Below are positions 47,301 through 53,745 of a stretch of 64,000 nucleotides of DNA, one piece after another. This DNA comes from Ramlibacter sp. PS4R-6. Lineage in GTDB: Bacteria; Pseudomonadota; Gammaproteobacteria; Burkholderiales; Burkholderiaceae_C. A program made the translations under genes and the position numbers. The stretch covers positions 2,108,001 to 2,172,000 of the forward strand of contig NZ_JBBHKA010000001.1 in NCBI RefSeq assembly GCF_037572775.1, given 5' to 3'. The notes below the pieces were generated by a model, which saw nothing but the letters and a program-made list of their open reading frames with translations, was not told the origin of the DNA and searched no databases. Numbering within the stretch: position 1 is the stretch's first letter; each line of letters starts with the position of its first letter.

Positions 47301-49008
47301 GGCCGTGACCGCGACCGGCACGATCAAGGTCTACAGCGGCTCGACGCCGCCGGACCGCGACACCATGATCCGGTGGATTCGCGGCTATGACAACTACGGC
47401 GGCGAAAACGGCCCCGGCGGGACCATCACGGTCCGGCCGTCGATCCACGGCGACGTGCTGCATTCGCGACCGATGGTGATCAACTACGGCGACGCCGCGC
47501 GCGGGATCGTCGTCTATTACGGCGCGAACGACGGCGTGTTCCGCGCGGTCAACGGCAACCAGCTGACCGGCAACATCAACGGCGTGGCGCCCGGCGGCGA
47601 AATCTGGGGCCTGGTCCTGCCCGAGCACTACGGCCTGTACAGCCGCCTGCGGCTGAACACGCCGGAAATCAAGTTCCCGTCGACGATCCTGCCGTCGGCG
47701 CAGGCCAAGGACTATTTCGTCGACGGCCAGACGTCTTCCTACCAGCGCCTGAACAGCGACGGCTCCGGCACCATCTCGACGGCGTACATCTTCCTGTCGA
47801 TGCGCCGTGGCGGCCGCTTCATGTACGGCTTGGACGTCAGCCAGCCGGCGTCCCCCAGCGTGATGTGGAAGAGGAGCAGCGCCGACACCGGCTTCGAGGA
47901 AATGGGGCAGAGCTGGTCCCGCCCGCGCGCGACCATCCTCGCCAAGAGCGGCCTGGGCACGGCCAACCCGGTGATCATCTTCGGCGCCGGCTACGACCCC
48001 GCGCAGGACAGCGAACCCCCGGCGACGAACACCATGGGCCGGGGCATCTACATCATCAAGGCCAGCGACGGCTCGCTCGTGTGGAGCGCGAACTCCACCT
48101 GCACGACCTCGGCGACCTGCCGCAACGTGCCGGGCATGAAGTTCGCCATCCCTTCGGACATCGCGTTCGTCGACCGCGACGGCGACGGCTTCACCGAGCG
48201 GCTCTACTTCGGCGACACGGGCGGCAACGTCTGGCGCGCCGACATCGCCGCGGCCGACTCGGCGGACTGGACCGTCACGAAGCTCGCGAGCCTGGGCTGC
48301 GATGACGGCGCCGCGCCGGCGCCGTCGTGTTCCGACGGCAAGGCCCCGCGCAAGTTCTTCTTCCCGCCGTCGGTGCTGTCGATCGGCCAGTCGGGCCAGA
48401 GTGGCGCGTACGACGCGGTGTCGATCCCCTCCGGCGACCGCGAACACCCGTTGAAGAACACGGCTGCCGGTACCTCCTACGGCGTGTCCGACCGTTTCTT
48501 CATGATCAACGACCTGGGGTCCGTTCCCGGCACGCCGGTCACGAGCAACGTGACGCTGGGCACCATGGCCAACTCGACCAGCACGCCTTACAGCGGCACG
48601 ACCGCGACCACGTACCCGAACGGCTTCTACATCAACTTCGCGGTGGGCGAGAAGGGCGTGAACGCGCCGCTCGCGACGAACGGGATGGTGTTCTTCGCGA
48701 CCAACCGGCCGGTCGATCCCGACGGGCAGTGCAAGGCCAACCTGGGCGAGGCCAAGGCCTACGCGGTGAGCCCCTTCCTGGCGACGACCACCACCAACCT
48801 GATCGTGGGCGGCGGCCTCCCGCCCAGCCCGGTGGCGGGCCTGATCACGGTTTCCACCAACAACCCGAACAACCCTTCGGAAACCACGGAGGAGAAGTTC
48901 TGCATCGGGTGCGCAGCGGTGTGCACGTCCTGCTCCTCGCTGGAGAACAGCCCGCCGGTCAACGCGGTCCCGAAGAACCTGAAGCGCACCTACTGGTACA
49001 AGAAATAG
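44365..49008 (+). CDS. pilY1: Type IV pilus tip-associated adhesin PilY1, with inserted repeat array
   Basis: A 1547-aa PilY1 protein. ATG 44365 follows a GGAG site and opens a signal peptide (cleavage near GLRAD); an in-frame ATG at 44341 is less likely. The N-terminal von Willebrand A-like part contains VLLVIDTAASFSA. Residues about 559-992 hold four to five divergent beta-rich repeats of 80-90 residues, with HGFTAGTTQVSISGA-type cores. The C-terminal beta-propeller carries the calcium loop DRDGDGFTE at 1270-1278, followed by YFGDTGGNVWRAD. The extreme C-terminus is Cys-rich. PilY1 sits at the pilus tip and controls extension, adhesion and surface sensing. Such a repeat insert is not part of the core family. 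Confidence 0.94.
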   Translation: MKKLNYIFVLLAFVLMGYSSGLRADDTDIYVSDGGTNGVPNVLLVIDTAASFSADASSCTFGTGGSPIPNGKAAGIEICALVDAINALPNGSVNIGIMTTNSNNYANDVRSTSDVAFHETCPSGAGGCLVRKLTLMNAANKANLINFIKAWDVSGQSSSTVFNAKASTSHTGGMMQEAWAYYNGKIGQSGKDYGGTSVLASGCQKNFIVFIGNAFGNSGTPGDGNTSPYSDSYGLGTAYVGASTAQKTKISENVVFSGPTCNAPTSALYASPQTVMVPSTNTSDWSENWADEWARYMYQQDGGTDTMQGIQNITTYTIGVLDPSNACKGDYPALLTTMAKYGGGKYFRTGNATEITTALETILNEVQAVNSVFSSASLPVSVNADGSYLNQIYLGMFRPDATGNPRWLGNLKQYHLVKNASGALVQGDSKDQPAINPTTGFISPTAVSFWTKNKDTSTLPDSAGGFWKNATASQGTLVSAYDNPDGEVVEKGGVGQQLRWEALTADYTANAQTTSNPRRLYTYCPTGSTCNASLTHSSNIFSTSNVDISSAAFGTSSTLNVASIVRTGTTALVTTSGNHGFTAGTTQVSISGASQSDYNVTQVISAPSSATTFTITGLPDYPTTPSTATYSVSSAASGSVNISAMSRSTNGGAVNTETLTVTTSAAHGFTTAQTLKITGSNPSDYDITAVPVTASGSTLTFNVTITPTATAQNVYQAQVSTSAYPSISNASLTNPSQGNIDGTTSTTHNLHVGQTVVVSNASDGNGSKYPGTFTVSAANAAAKTFSLTGGPTNLKNQGGVTATIGVDSTNKTIATLGRTTTTATTAKATGLPSGWFGAAIGDTKIVNITKASGTQPNETAYVTNTSNVTITCTTSGCTEFTYPITTSPSTPITATSATVGISGTSAATIGAGGITRSGANATATATLTAGSFTSGQQVTVSSASTLSTEAEYLGTWTTSSACSTIGGTCTLMRTVTQTPAVTATGTIKVYSGSTPPDRDTMIRWIRGYDNYGGENGPGGTITVRPSIHGDVLHSRPMVINYGDAARGIVVYYGANDGVFRAVNGNQLTGNINGVAPGGEIWGLVLPEHYGLYSRLRLNTPEIKFPSTILPSAQAKDYFVDGQTSSYQRLNSDGSGTISTAYIFLSMRRGGRFMYGLDVSQPASPSVMWKRSSADTGFEEMGQSWSRPRATILAKSGLGTANPVIIFGAGYDPAQDSEPPATNTMGRGIYIIKASDGSLVWSANSTCTTSATCRNVPGMKFAIPSDIAFVDRDGDGFTERLYFGDTGGNVWRADIAAADSADWTVTKLASLGCDDGAAPAPSCSDGKAPRKFFFPPSVLSIGQSGQSGAYDAVSIPSGDREHPLKNTAAGTSYGVSDRFFMINDLGSVPGTPVTSNVTLGTMANSTSTPYSGTTATTYPNGFYINFAVGEKGVNAPLATNGMVFFATNRPVDPDGQCKANLGEAKAYAVSPFLATTTTNLIVGGGLPPSPVAGLITVSTNNPNNPSETTEEKFCIGCAAVCTSCSSLENSPPVNAVPKNLKRTYWYKK
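46039..47340 (+). repeat. Array of divergent protein repeats inside pilY1
   Basis: Within pilY1, four to five units of about 80-90 codons share a pattern: a Thr/Ser-rich strand, a 'HGF(T)xGQxVxISGA' or 'HNLHVGQTVVVSNAS' core, a 'SDYN/YPGTFTV' strand and a closing strand. Unit starts are near residues 559, 637, 718, about 805 and about 897 of the protein. Similar cores occur in phage tail fibres and large surface proteins. The DNA of the units is not closely repetitive, so duplication is old or selection has diversified it. Confidence 0.6.
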
Positions 49009-49017
49009 CGTCGGCGC

Positions 49018-49054
49018 CCGGCCGGTTTAGCCGGCCGGTGCGAAATCCTTCGCA
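49018..49054 (+). other. Two tandem hairpins after pilY1
   Basis: CCGGCCGG, TTTAG, CCGGCCGG (49018-49038) is directly followed by TGCGAA, ATCC, TTCGCA (49039-49054). Both stems are perfect. No T run follows, so this is either a weak terminator or an RNA-stabilising element at the end of the long pilY1 message. Confidence 0.45.
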
Positions 49055-49079
49055 GGAAATCGCCTGAACAGTTCGGCGC

Positions 49080-49109
49080 GGGAACGATGGGGTGACCCCT
49101 ATCGTTCCC
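49080..49109 (+). promoter_or_regulatory. Strong hairpin directly upstream of the second fimT start
   Basis: GGGAACGAT pairs perfectly with ATCGTTCCC (49080-49088 with 49101-49109). The inner GGGG and CCCC extend the stem to 13 pairs around a TGA loop, with one bulged T. It ends only 4 bases before ATG 49114, so any ribosome-binding sequence would be inside the stem. This suggests control of translation, or a terminator without a U tract. Confidence 0.55.
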
Positions 49110-49113
49110 AGCC

Positions 49114-49689
49114 ATGAACACGCACCAACCCAACCCCCTCCGCGGCCGGCGCCACGCGCCCGGCTTTACCCTGGTGGAACTGATGGCGGTGCTCGCGGTC
49201 GCGAGCATCTTGCTGGGCGCCGGCTTGCCGGCGTTCACCGGGATGATCCGCTCGGTCAAGTTGACGACCGCGACGAACGACTTGTTTTCCGGCTTCCTGC
49301 TGGCGCGCAGCGAAGCCGTCAAGCGCAACTCCCGCGCCGTGGTGTGCAAGTCCATGGACGGCGTTTCGTGCTCGGCGACGGGCGGGTGGGAGCAGGGCTG
49401 GATCGTCTTCCACGACGCCAACAACAACGGGCTGCGCGACGGGAGCGAGGAAGTCATCTCGCGCATGCAGGCCCTGCCGAAGGACCTGCGCCTGTCGGGC
49501 AACCTGAACGTCGCGAAGTACATCTCCTACCTGCCGAGCGGCGAAACCAAGCTCGTGTCCGGCGCGTTCCAGGCGGGCACCATCACGCTGTGCCACCCGT
49601 CGCTGCGCGGCGGCGAAGCCCGCAACATCGTGATCAACGCCTCCGGCCGGCCGCGCGTGCAGAAGGCCTGGGTCGCCCAGTGCGCCTGA
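49114..49689 (+). CDS. Second GspH/FimT-family minor pseudopilin
   Basis: A 191-aa pseudopilin. The prepilin site is HAPG followed by FTLVELMAVLAVASILLGAG. The GspH domain has ARSEAVKRNSRAVVCKS, GWEQGWIVFHDANNNG (a typical FimT segment) and a late Cys pair. It is distinct from the copy at 41592. It lies in the pilus block just beyond pilY1, preceded by three hairpins, so its expression may be uncoupled from the main operon. Confidence 0.9.
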   Translation: MNTHQPNPLRGRRHAPGFTLVELMAVLAVASILLGAGLPAFTGMIRSVKLTTATNDLFSGFLLARSEAVKRNSRAVVCKSMDGVSCSATGGWEQGWIVFHDANNNGLRDGSEEVISRMQALPKDLRLSGNLNVAKYISYLPSGETKLVSGAFQAGTITLCHPSLRGGEARNIVINASGRPRVQKAWVAQCA

Positions 49690-49699
49690 CGGGTTCGCC

Positions 49700-50221
49700 A
49701 TGAAAAAGCTCCTCGCCGCAGTTGCCCTCGCGTGCGCATTCCAGGCCACGCCCGTCCCGGCCCACCTGAACGCCATGCTCGAGTCCGTGCAGGTGTCAGC
49801 CGCTTCCTTCGGGTTCGCGGCCGACCTGAAGCTCGCGCGCACCGAAGCCATCCGCCGCGCCAGCCGAGTGGTGCTGTGCAAGTCGGCGGACGGCGAGCGG
49901 TGTACGGCCGCCGGTCCCTGGTCGCAAGGCTGGATCGCGTTCGACGATGCCGACGGCAACGGGGTGCGCGGGCGGGGCGAGAAGATCTTCGTGCGCGAGC
50001 GGCCCTTCGCGGCCACCTTGCGCACCGTCGGGAGTTTCAACCTCGTTCACGCGGTCGCTTTCGGTCCCACGGGTGCCGCGACCTTGGTGGGGGCTGCAAC
50101 GCCGACGAGCGCGCTCACCATCTGCCGCCAGACTTTCGAACGCACGGAGGGCACGCGCGTGACCCTGGAAGCCGGGAAGTCGCCGCAGCTGCGCAGCGAA
50201 CGCCACGCGGCCTGCGCCTAG
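49700..50221 (+). CDS. FimT/GspH-like protein with a Sec signal peptide instead of a prepilin leader
   Basis: A 173-aa protein whose body matches the neighbouring Fim[18 protein letters not shown], then [17 protein letters not shown], and a C-terminal Cys pair. The N-terminus, however, is [20 protein letters not shown], an ordinary Sec signal peptide with cleavage near PAHL. There is no G|FTLxE prepilin peptidase site and no long pilin helix. It should be a soluble periplasmic protein. It lies 10 bases after the second fimT and probably arose by duplication with loss of the pilin helix. It overlaps the converging nrdR by 4 bases. Confidence 0.82.
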   Translation: MKKLLAAVALACAFQATPVPAHLNAMLESVQVSAASFGFAADLKLARTEAIRRASRVVLCKSADGERCTAAGPWSQGWIAFDDADGNGVRGRGEKIFVRERPFAATLRTVGSFNLVHAVAFGPTGAATLVGAATPTSALTICRQTFERTEGTRVTLEAGKSPQLRSERHAACA

Positions 50222-50667
50222 CGGCGGACTTCGTCCACCAGCGTCTTGAAGTCGTCGATGTCCTCGAAGCTGCGGTAGACGCTGGCGAAACGCACGTACG
50301 CCACCTTGTCGAGCTTCTTGAGTTCGCGCATGACGAGTTCGCCGATGCGCGAGCTGGGGACTTCACGGGCGCCGAGGTTCAGCAGCTTCTCCTCGATGCG
50401 CTCCACGGCGCCGTCGATCTGCTCGGTGCTGACCGGGCGCTTGCGCAGCGCCAGGTTCATCGAGGCGCGCAGCTTGTCGCGCTCGAAATCGATCCGCCGG
50501 CCGTCCTTCTTGACGATCGCGGGGAAGGTGACGTCGGGCCGCTCGTAGGTGGTGAAGCGCTTCTCGCACCCCGCGCACTGGCGGCGCCGCCGGATGAAGT
50601 CGCCGTCTTCCGCGACACGCGTCTCCACCACCTGGGTGTCGGTGCTGCCGCAGAAGGGGCACTTCAT
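50218..50667 (-). CDS. nrdR: Transcriptional repressor NrdR
   Basis: A 149-aa NrdR. The zinc ribbon has Cys3, Cys6, Cys31 and Cys34 (MKCPFCGS and [12 protein letters not shown]). An ATP-cone domain follows ([20 protein letters not shown]). It senses ATP/dATP and represses ribonucleotide reductase genes. It lies 9 bases after glyA in the same orientation, a common betaproteobacterial pair. Confidence 0.97.
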   Translation of the reverse strand: MKCPFCGSTDTQVVETRVAEDGDFIRRRRQCAGCEKRFTTYERPDVTFPAIVKKDGRRIDFERDKLRASMNLALRKRPVSTEQIDGAVERIEEKLLNLGAREVPSSRIGELVMRELKKLDKVAYVRFASVYRSFEDIDDFKTLVDEVRR

Positions 50668-50676
50668 CGCATCGCC

Positions 50677-51921
50677 TTACTTGTAGACCGGGAACTCGCG
50701 CGTGAGCGCGGCGACCTTCTCGCGCACCTTGGCGATGTTCGCCTCGTCGTGCGGGTTGTCCAGCACGTCGGCCACGAGGTTGGCCGTCATGCGCGCCTCG
50801 TTTTCCTTGAAGCCGCGCGTCGTCAGCGCGGGCGTGCCCAGGCGGACGCCGCTCGTCACCATCGGCTTTTGCGGGTCGTTGGGGATCGCGTTCTTGTTGA
50901 TCGTCATGTGCGCCTGGCCCAGCACCGCCTCGGCTTCCTTGCCGGTGATGCCCTTGGGACGCAGGTCCACCAGCATCACGTGGCTTTCGGTGCGGCCGCT
51001 CACGATGCGCAGGCCGCGCTCGGTCAGCGTCTGCGCCACGACCTGCGCGTTCTTCGCGACCTGCTGCTGGTAGGTCTTGAATTCGGGCTGCATCGCTTCC
51101 TTGAACGCCACGGCCTTGGCCGCGATCACGTGCATCAGCGGCCCGCCCTGCAGGCCGGGGAAGATGGCGCTGTTGATCGCCTTCTCGTGTTCGGACTTCA
51201 TCAGGATGAAGCCGCCGCGCGGCCCGCGCAGGCTCTTGTGCGTCGTGGAAGTGACGACGTCGGCGTGCGGCACCGGGTTGGGGTACACGCCTGCGGCGAT
51301 CAGGCCCGCGTAATGTGCCATGTCCACCATGAAGACGGCGCCGACGTCCTTCGCCACCTTGGCGAAGCGCTCGAAGTCGATGCGCAGCGCGTACGCGGAA
51401 GCGCCCGCGATGATCAGCTTGGGCTTGGACTCATGCGCCTTGCGCTCCATGGCGTCGTAGTCGATGGCTTCCTGCGCATCGAGGCCGTAGGAGACGACGT
51501 TGAACCACTTGCCGCTCATGTTCAGTGCCATGCCGTGCGTGAGGTGGCCGCCTTCGGCCAGGCTCATGCCCATGATGGTGTCGCCCGGCTTGAGGAAAGC
51601 CATGAAGACGGCTTCGTTGGCCTGCGCGCCGGAGTGCGGCTGCACGTTGGCGGCCTGCGCCCCGAAGATCTGCTTGATGCGGTCGATGGCCAGCTGCTCG
51701 ACGACGTCGACGTTCTCGCAGCCGCCGTAGTAACGCTTGCCGGGGTATCCCTCGGCGTACTTGTTCGTGAGCTGGGTGCCCTGCGCGGCCATCACGGCGG
51801 GCGACGCGTAGTTCTCGCTCGCGATCAGCTCGATGTGGTCTTCCTGGCGCTTGTTTTCGGCCTGGATGGCGGCCCAGACGTCGGGGTCGGTTTGCTCGAT
51901 GAGGAAGTTGCGGTGGAACAT
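50677..51921 (-). CDS. glyA: Serine hydroxymethyltransferase
   Basis: A 414-aa PLP enzyme that converts serine and tetrahydrofolate to glycine and methylene-tetrahydrofolate. The PLP Lys lies in [32 protein letters not shown] and [14 protein letters not shown] are family signatures. ATG 51921 gives the standard N-terminus; an upstream in-frame ATG at 51972 adds a non-homologous leader. nrdR follows. Confidence 0.97.
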   Translation of the reverse strand: MFHRNFLIEQTDPDVWAAIQAENKRQEDHIELIASENYASPAVMAAQGTQLTNKYAEGYPGKRYYGGCENVDVVEQLAIDRIKQIFGAQAANVQPHSGAQANEAVFMAFLKPGDTIMGMSLAEGGHLTHGMALNMSGKWFNVVSYGLDAQEAIDYDAMERKAHESKPKLIIAGASAYALRIDFERFAKVAKDVGAVFMVDMAHYAGLIAAGVYPNPVPHADVVTSTTHKSLRGPRGGFILMKSEHEKAINSAIFPGLQGGPLMHVIAAKAVAFKEAMQPEFKTYQQQVAKNAQVVAQTLTERGLRIVSGRTESHVMLVDLRPKGITGKEAEAVLGQAHMTINKNAIPNDPQKPMVTSGVRLGTPALTTRGFKENEARMTANLVADVLDNPHDEANIAKVREKVAALTREFPVYK

Positions 51922-52044
51922 GCGGCAGTCCTTGGATGGATGGATTGGCTGCCCAGGCGCACGGCGGATCACCGGCCTCGGAGCCGGCGGTACGCTTCCC
52001 AGTGGAGCTCCACGTCAGCGCACGATGCGCCTATCGCCAGTCGC

Positions 52045-52062
52045 GTACACCGCAAAGTGTAC
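52045..52062. promoter_or_regulatory. Inverted repeat in the glyA upstream region
   Basis: GTACAC and GTGTAC flank 6 bases (CGCAAA) in the 159-base gap between glyA and the lytic transglycosylase, about 125 bases before the glyA start. It could be a regulator site. The spacing (ACAC-N6-GTGT) does not match the 16-base NrdR box. Confidence 0.35.
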
Positions 52063-52080
52063 CGGACCGGCGATTTCCCC

Positions 52081-52902
52081 TCAGGAGACGACGGCGACCT
52101 TTTCCTCGGCCGGCGGGGCGACGGGCTGCTCCGGCTCGGCCGGGGCCACCGTACGCAGCACCGGCGCCGGTTGCGGCAGCGGCACGTGGCGGCCGGAGGC
52201 GACGAGCTTCAGGCGGGCGTGTTCAGCCAGCACCTTCTCCACATAGCCGCCGTCCTCGCCGCTCAGGGCGGCGCCGACGTAGAACTTCAGGCCGGCCTCG
52301 ATGCCGCCGGCGCGCTGGATGCACTCCTGCAGCACCTTCACGCCCACGCGCAGGTTGGTCACCGGATCGAAGGCGGCCAGCTTGCCGCCGAAGTTCTCGT
52401 ACTTGTCCTTGTGCACGCCGGTCATGACCTGCATCAGGCCCTGGGCGCCCACCGGGCTCTGGGCGAAGGGGTTGAAACCGGATTCGACCGCCATGACCGC
52501 CAGGATCAGGGTCGGGTCCAGCTTGGCCTTCTCGCCGATCTCGTAGGCCTCGGACACGAGCGCGCTGAGCGGCTCGGGGGCCACCCGGTACTTCTTGCTC
52601 AGCCAGTAGGCGACGGCCGCTTGCTGCTTGGGCAGCCCGCGCGGGTCGGTGGCGGTGGCCCGCTCGATGGCATCGAGCTGGATCGGCATGCCGACGGCCG
52701 CCTCCTGGCGGGCATGGAGCCAGTCGCGCAGGCGGGTCTCTCCCGCGTCCCTCAGGTCGGGGCGGGCGAACAAGGTGGCCGCGAGGCACACCGTGGCCAG
52801 GCCCACGAGGGCAAAGCCGTTGTGCGTGATTTCGAAGAAGCCCTGGGCCACGTCCGATGCGAAGCACCGGATGCCCTGAACCGTCTTTCCTAACGCTGTC
52901 AT
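52081..52902 (-). CDS. Lytic transglycosylase (SLT domain)
   Basis: A 273-aa membrane-anchored murein transglycosylase. A single N-terminal helix (about residues 27-47) precedes the SLT domain. The catalytic Glu140 lies in MAVESGFNPFAQSPVGAQGLMQVM, followed by NLRVGVKVLQECI. The C-terminal 50 residues are Pro/Ala/Val-rich and disordered. ATG 52902 follows GAGAGGAAG. It cleaves glycan strands between MurNAc and GlcNAc, forming anhydro ends. It is transcribed leftward from the long non-coding region. Confidence 0.92.
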   Translation of the reverse strand: MTALGKTVQGIRCFASDVAQGFFEITHNGFALVGLATVCLAATLFARPDLRDAGETRLRDWLHARQEAAVGMPIQLDAIERATATDPRGLPKQQAAVAYWLSKKYRVAPEPLSALVSEAYEIGEKAKLDPTLILAVMAVESGFNPFAQSPVGAQGLMQVMTGVHKDKYENFGGKLAAFDPVTNLRVGVKVLQECIQRAGGIEAGLKFYVGAALSGEDGGYVEKVLAEHARLKLVASGRHVPLPQPAPVLRTVAPAEPEQPVAPPAEEKVAVVS

Positions 52903-53449
52903 AGCACTTCCTCTCTCGCGCGGGGCCGCACCGCAATGCCGCTTTTCGCGGTCATCACAGGTCGGTCCCTCGTTTTGATTGGGTCGCCGCCGGAAGGGGC
53001 GAGGCCTTGTTCTCGGGGCTCTCGCCGGATACCTTCCGCACAAGCCGGGTTCGGCAGCGGGTTCGGGTTGTCCCTAGTACTTTTGCTGGGGACGGCGAAT
53101 TCTAGGGGCCTACCAAATATCAGGTCAAGAATATGGAGTTACGTTTATATACTCTGGATAACCAGTGACAACCGGATTTTGGCGCCCGGGCGGGAATTTC
53201 GCCTGTCCGGAAAGCGCCCAAGTCCGCGTCGGAACTGCCTGACAGGGCGCCGGGCCTCCGGAGCTGCTATCAAATAAGGAGCGCACGGCGGACCGGCCCA
53301 TGTATCCAGTCTTAAGTATTCGTCCGGACTGGGTAGCCCAACCTAGACACGGGTTCGGCCGTTGTCAATGCAGCGCGCCCAATCGCGCCTTGTGCCGCCA
53401 TTGAAAAGCGTTCCTTGAAAAGAAGGCGCCGCTCCCCTAACTTGTCAGA
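52903..53449. other. Non-coding interval between the transglycosylase and the candidate RNA
   Basis: About 550 bases without a credible gene. It should hold the leftward promoter of the transglycosylase. A distinctly A+T-rich island (about 53107-53165, including tttatatactctggataa) stands out in this G+C-rich window. A hairpin CCAGTC...GGACTGG occurs near 53308-53330. The only open frame of note (52936-53277, plus) has no coding character. Confidence 0.4.
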
Positions 53450-53641
53450 GCCCGAGGGATCGGGCAAAAGCCGGTAGGGCCTTCCGTCCGGGAGGCAGCC
53501 CCGGCCCCACTTGGAGGCAATCTCTTGCTTCCGTCGCGAACGGGGACGTGAAACCTCCCTGATCGCGAACCCAAGGCGGCGCAGGACTCTTCGTCAGCCG
53601 CCGAGCCCGGCAGGCGCCCATGGCGGCTGGCCGGGCTTTTA
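53450..53641 (+). ncRNA. Candidate structured non-coding RNA ending at an intrinsic terminator
   Basis: About 190 bases packed with successive perfect or near-perfect stems. These are GCCCGA/TCGGGC (53450-53465); GCCGG/CCGGC (53470-53505) enclosing GCCTTCC/GGGAGGC; GGAGGCAA/TTGCTTCC (53513-53532); TCGCGA/TCGCGA (53534-53568); GGCGGC/GCCGCC (53575-53602); and the terminator stem. A TTGAAA at 53415 with 17-base spacing to TAACTT (53438) could start it near 53450, though the -10 is weak. Its length is in the range of 6S RNA, but the chain of hairpins does not look like the 6S rod. It may instead be a leader element or a new small RNA. No credible coding frame was found. Confidence 0.5.
53604..53640 (+). 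terminator. Rho-independent terminator before the DUF349 gene
   Basis: AGCCCGG (53604-53610) pairs with CCGGGCT (53631-53637), followed by TTTTAT. It lies about 105 bases before the DUF349 start codon on the same strand. It therefore ends a separate upstream transcript or acts as an attenuator. Confidence 0.7.
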
Positions 53642-53745
53642 TATTGGCGCGCTCCATCGGCGTGCCGCTGCGGCTGGGCATCGATCCCGGCGAGAATAGC
53701 GATTTGCCGCGCGTTTTCGCGCGTGCGTCCATACGGTATTTCCTC

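Noticed and set aside
45946..48447. Long minus-strand frame inside pilY1
   Set aside because: It is antisense to a recognisable PilY1 protein with its calcium loop, and its Arg/Ala/Val-rich translation has no domain.
52045..52062. Inverted repeat near glyA-nrdR considered as an NrdR box
   Set aside because: The half-sites ACAC and GTGT are 6 bases apart instead of 8, and the A+T-rich core of an NrdR box is absent.
53450..53641. Candidate RNA considered as 6S RNA or as a glycine, cobalamin or c-di-GMP riboswitch
   Set aside because: None of the conserved cores was recognisable by eye, and the fold is a chain of hairpins, so no family name is given.
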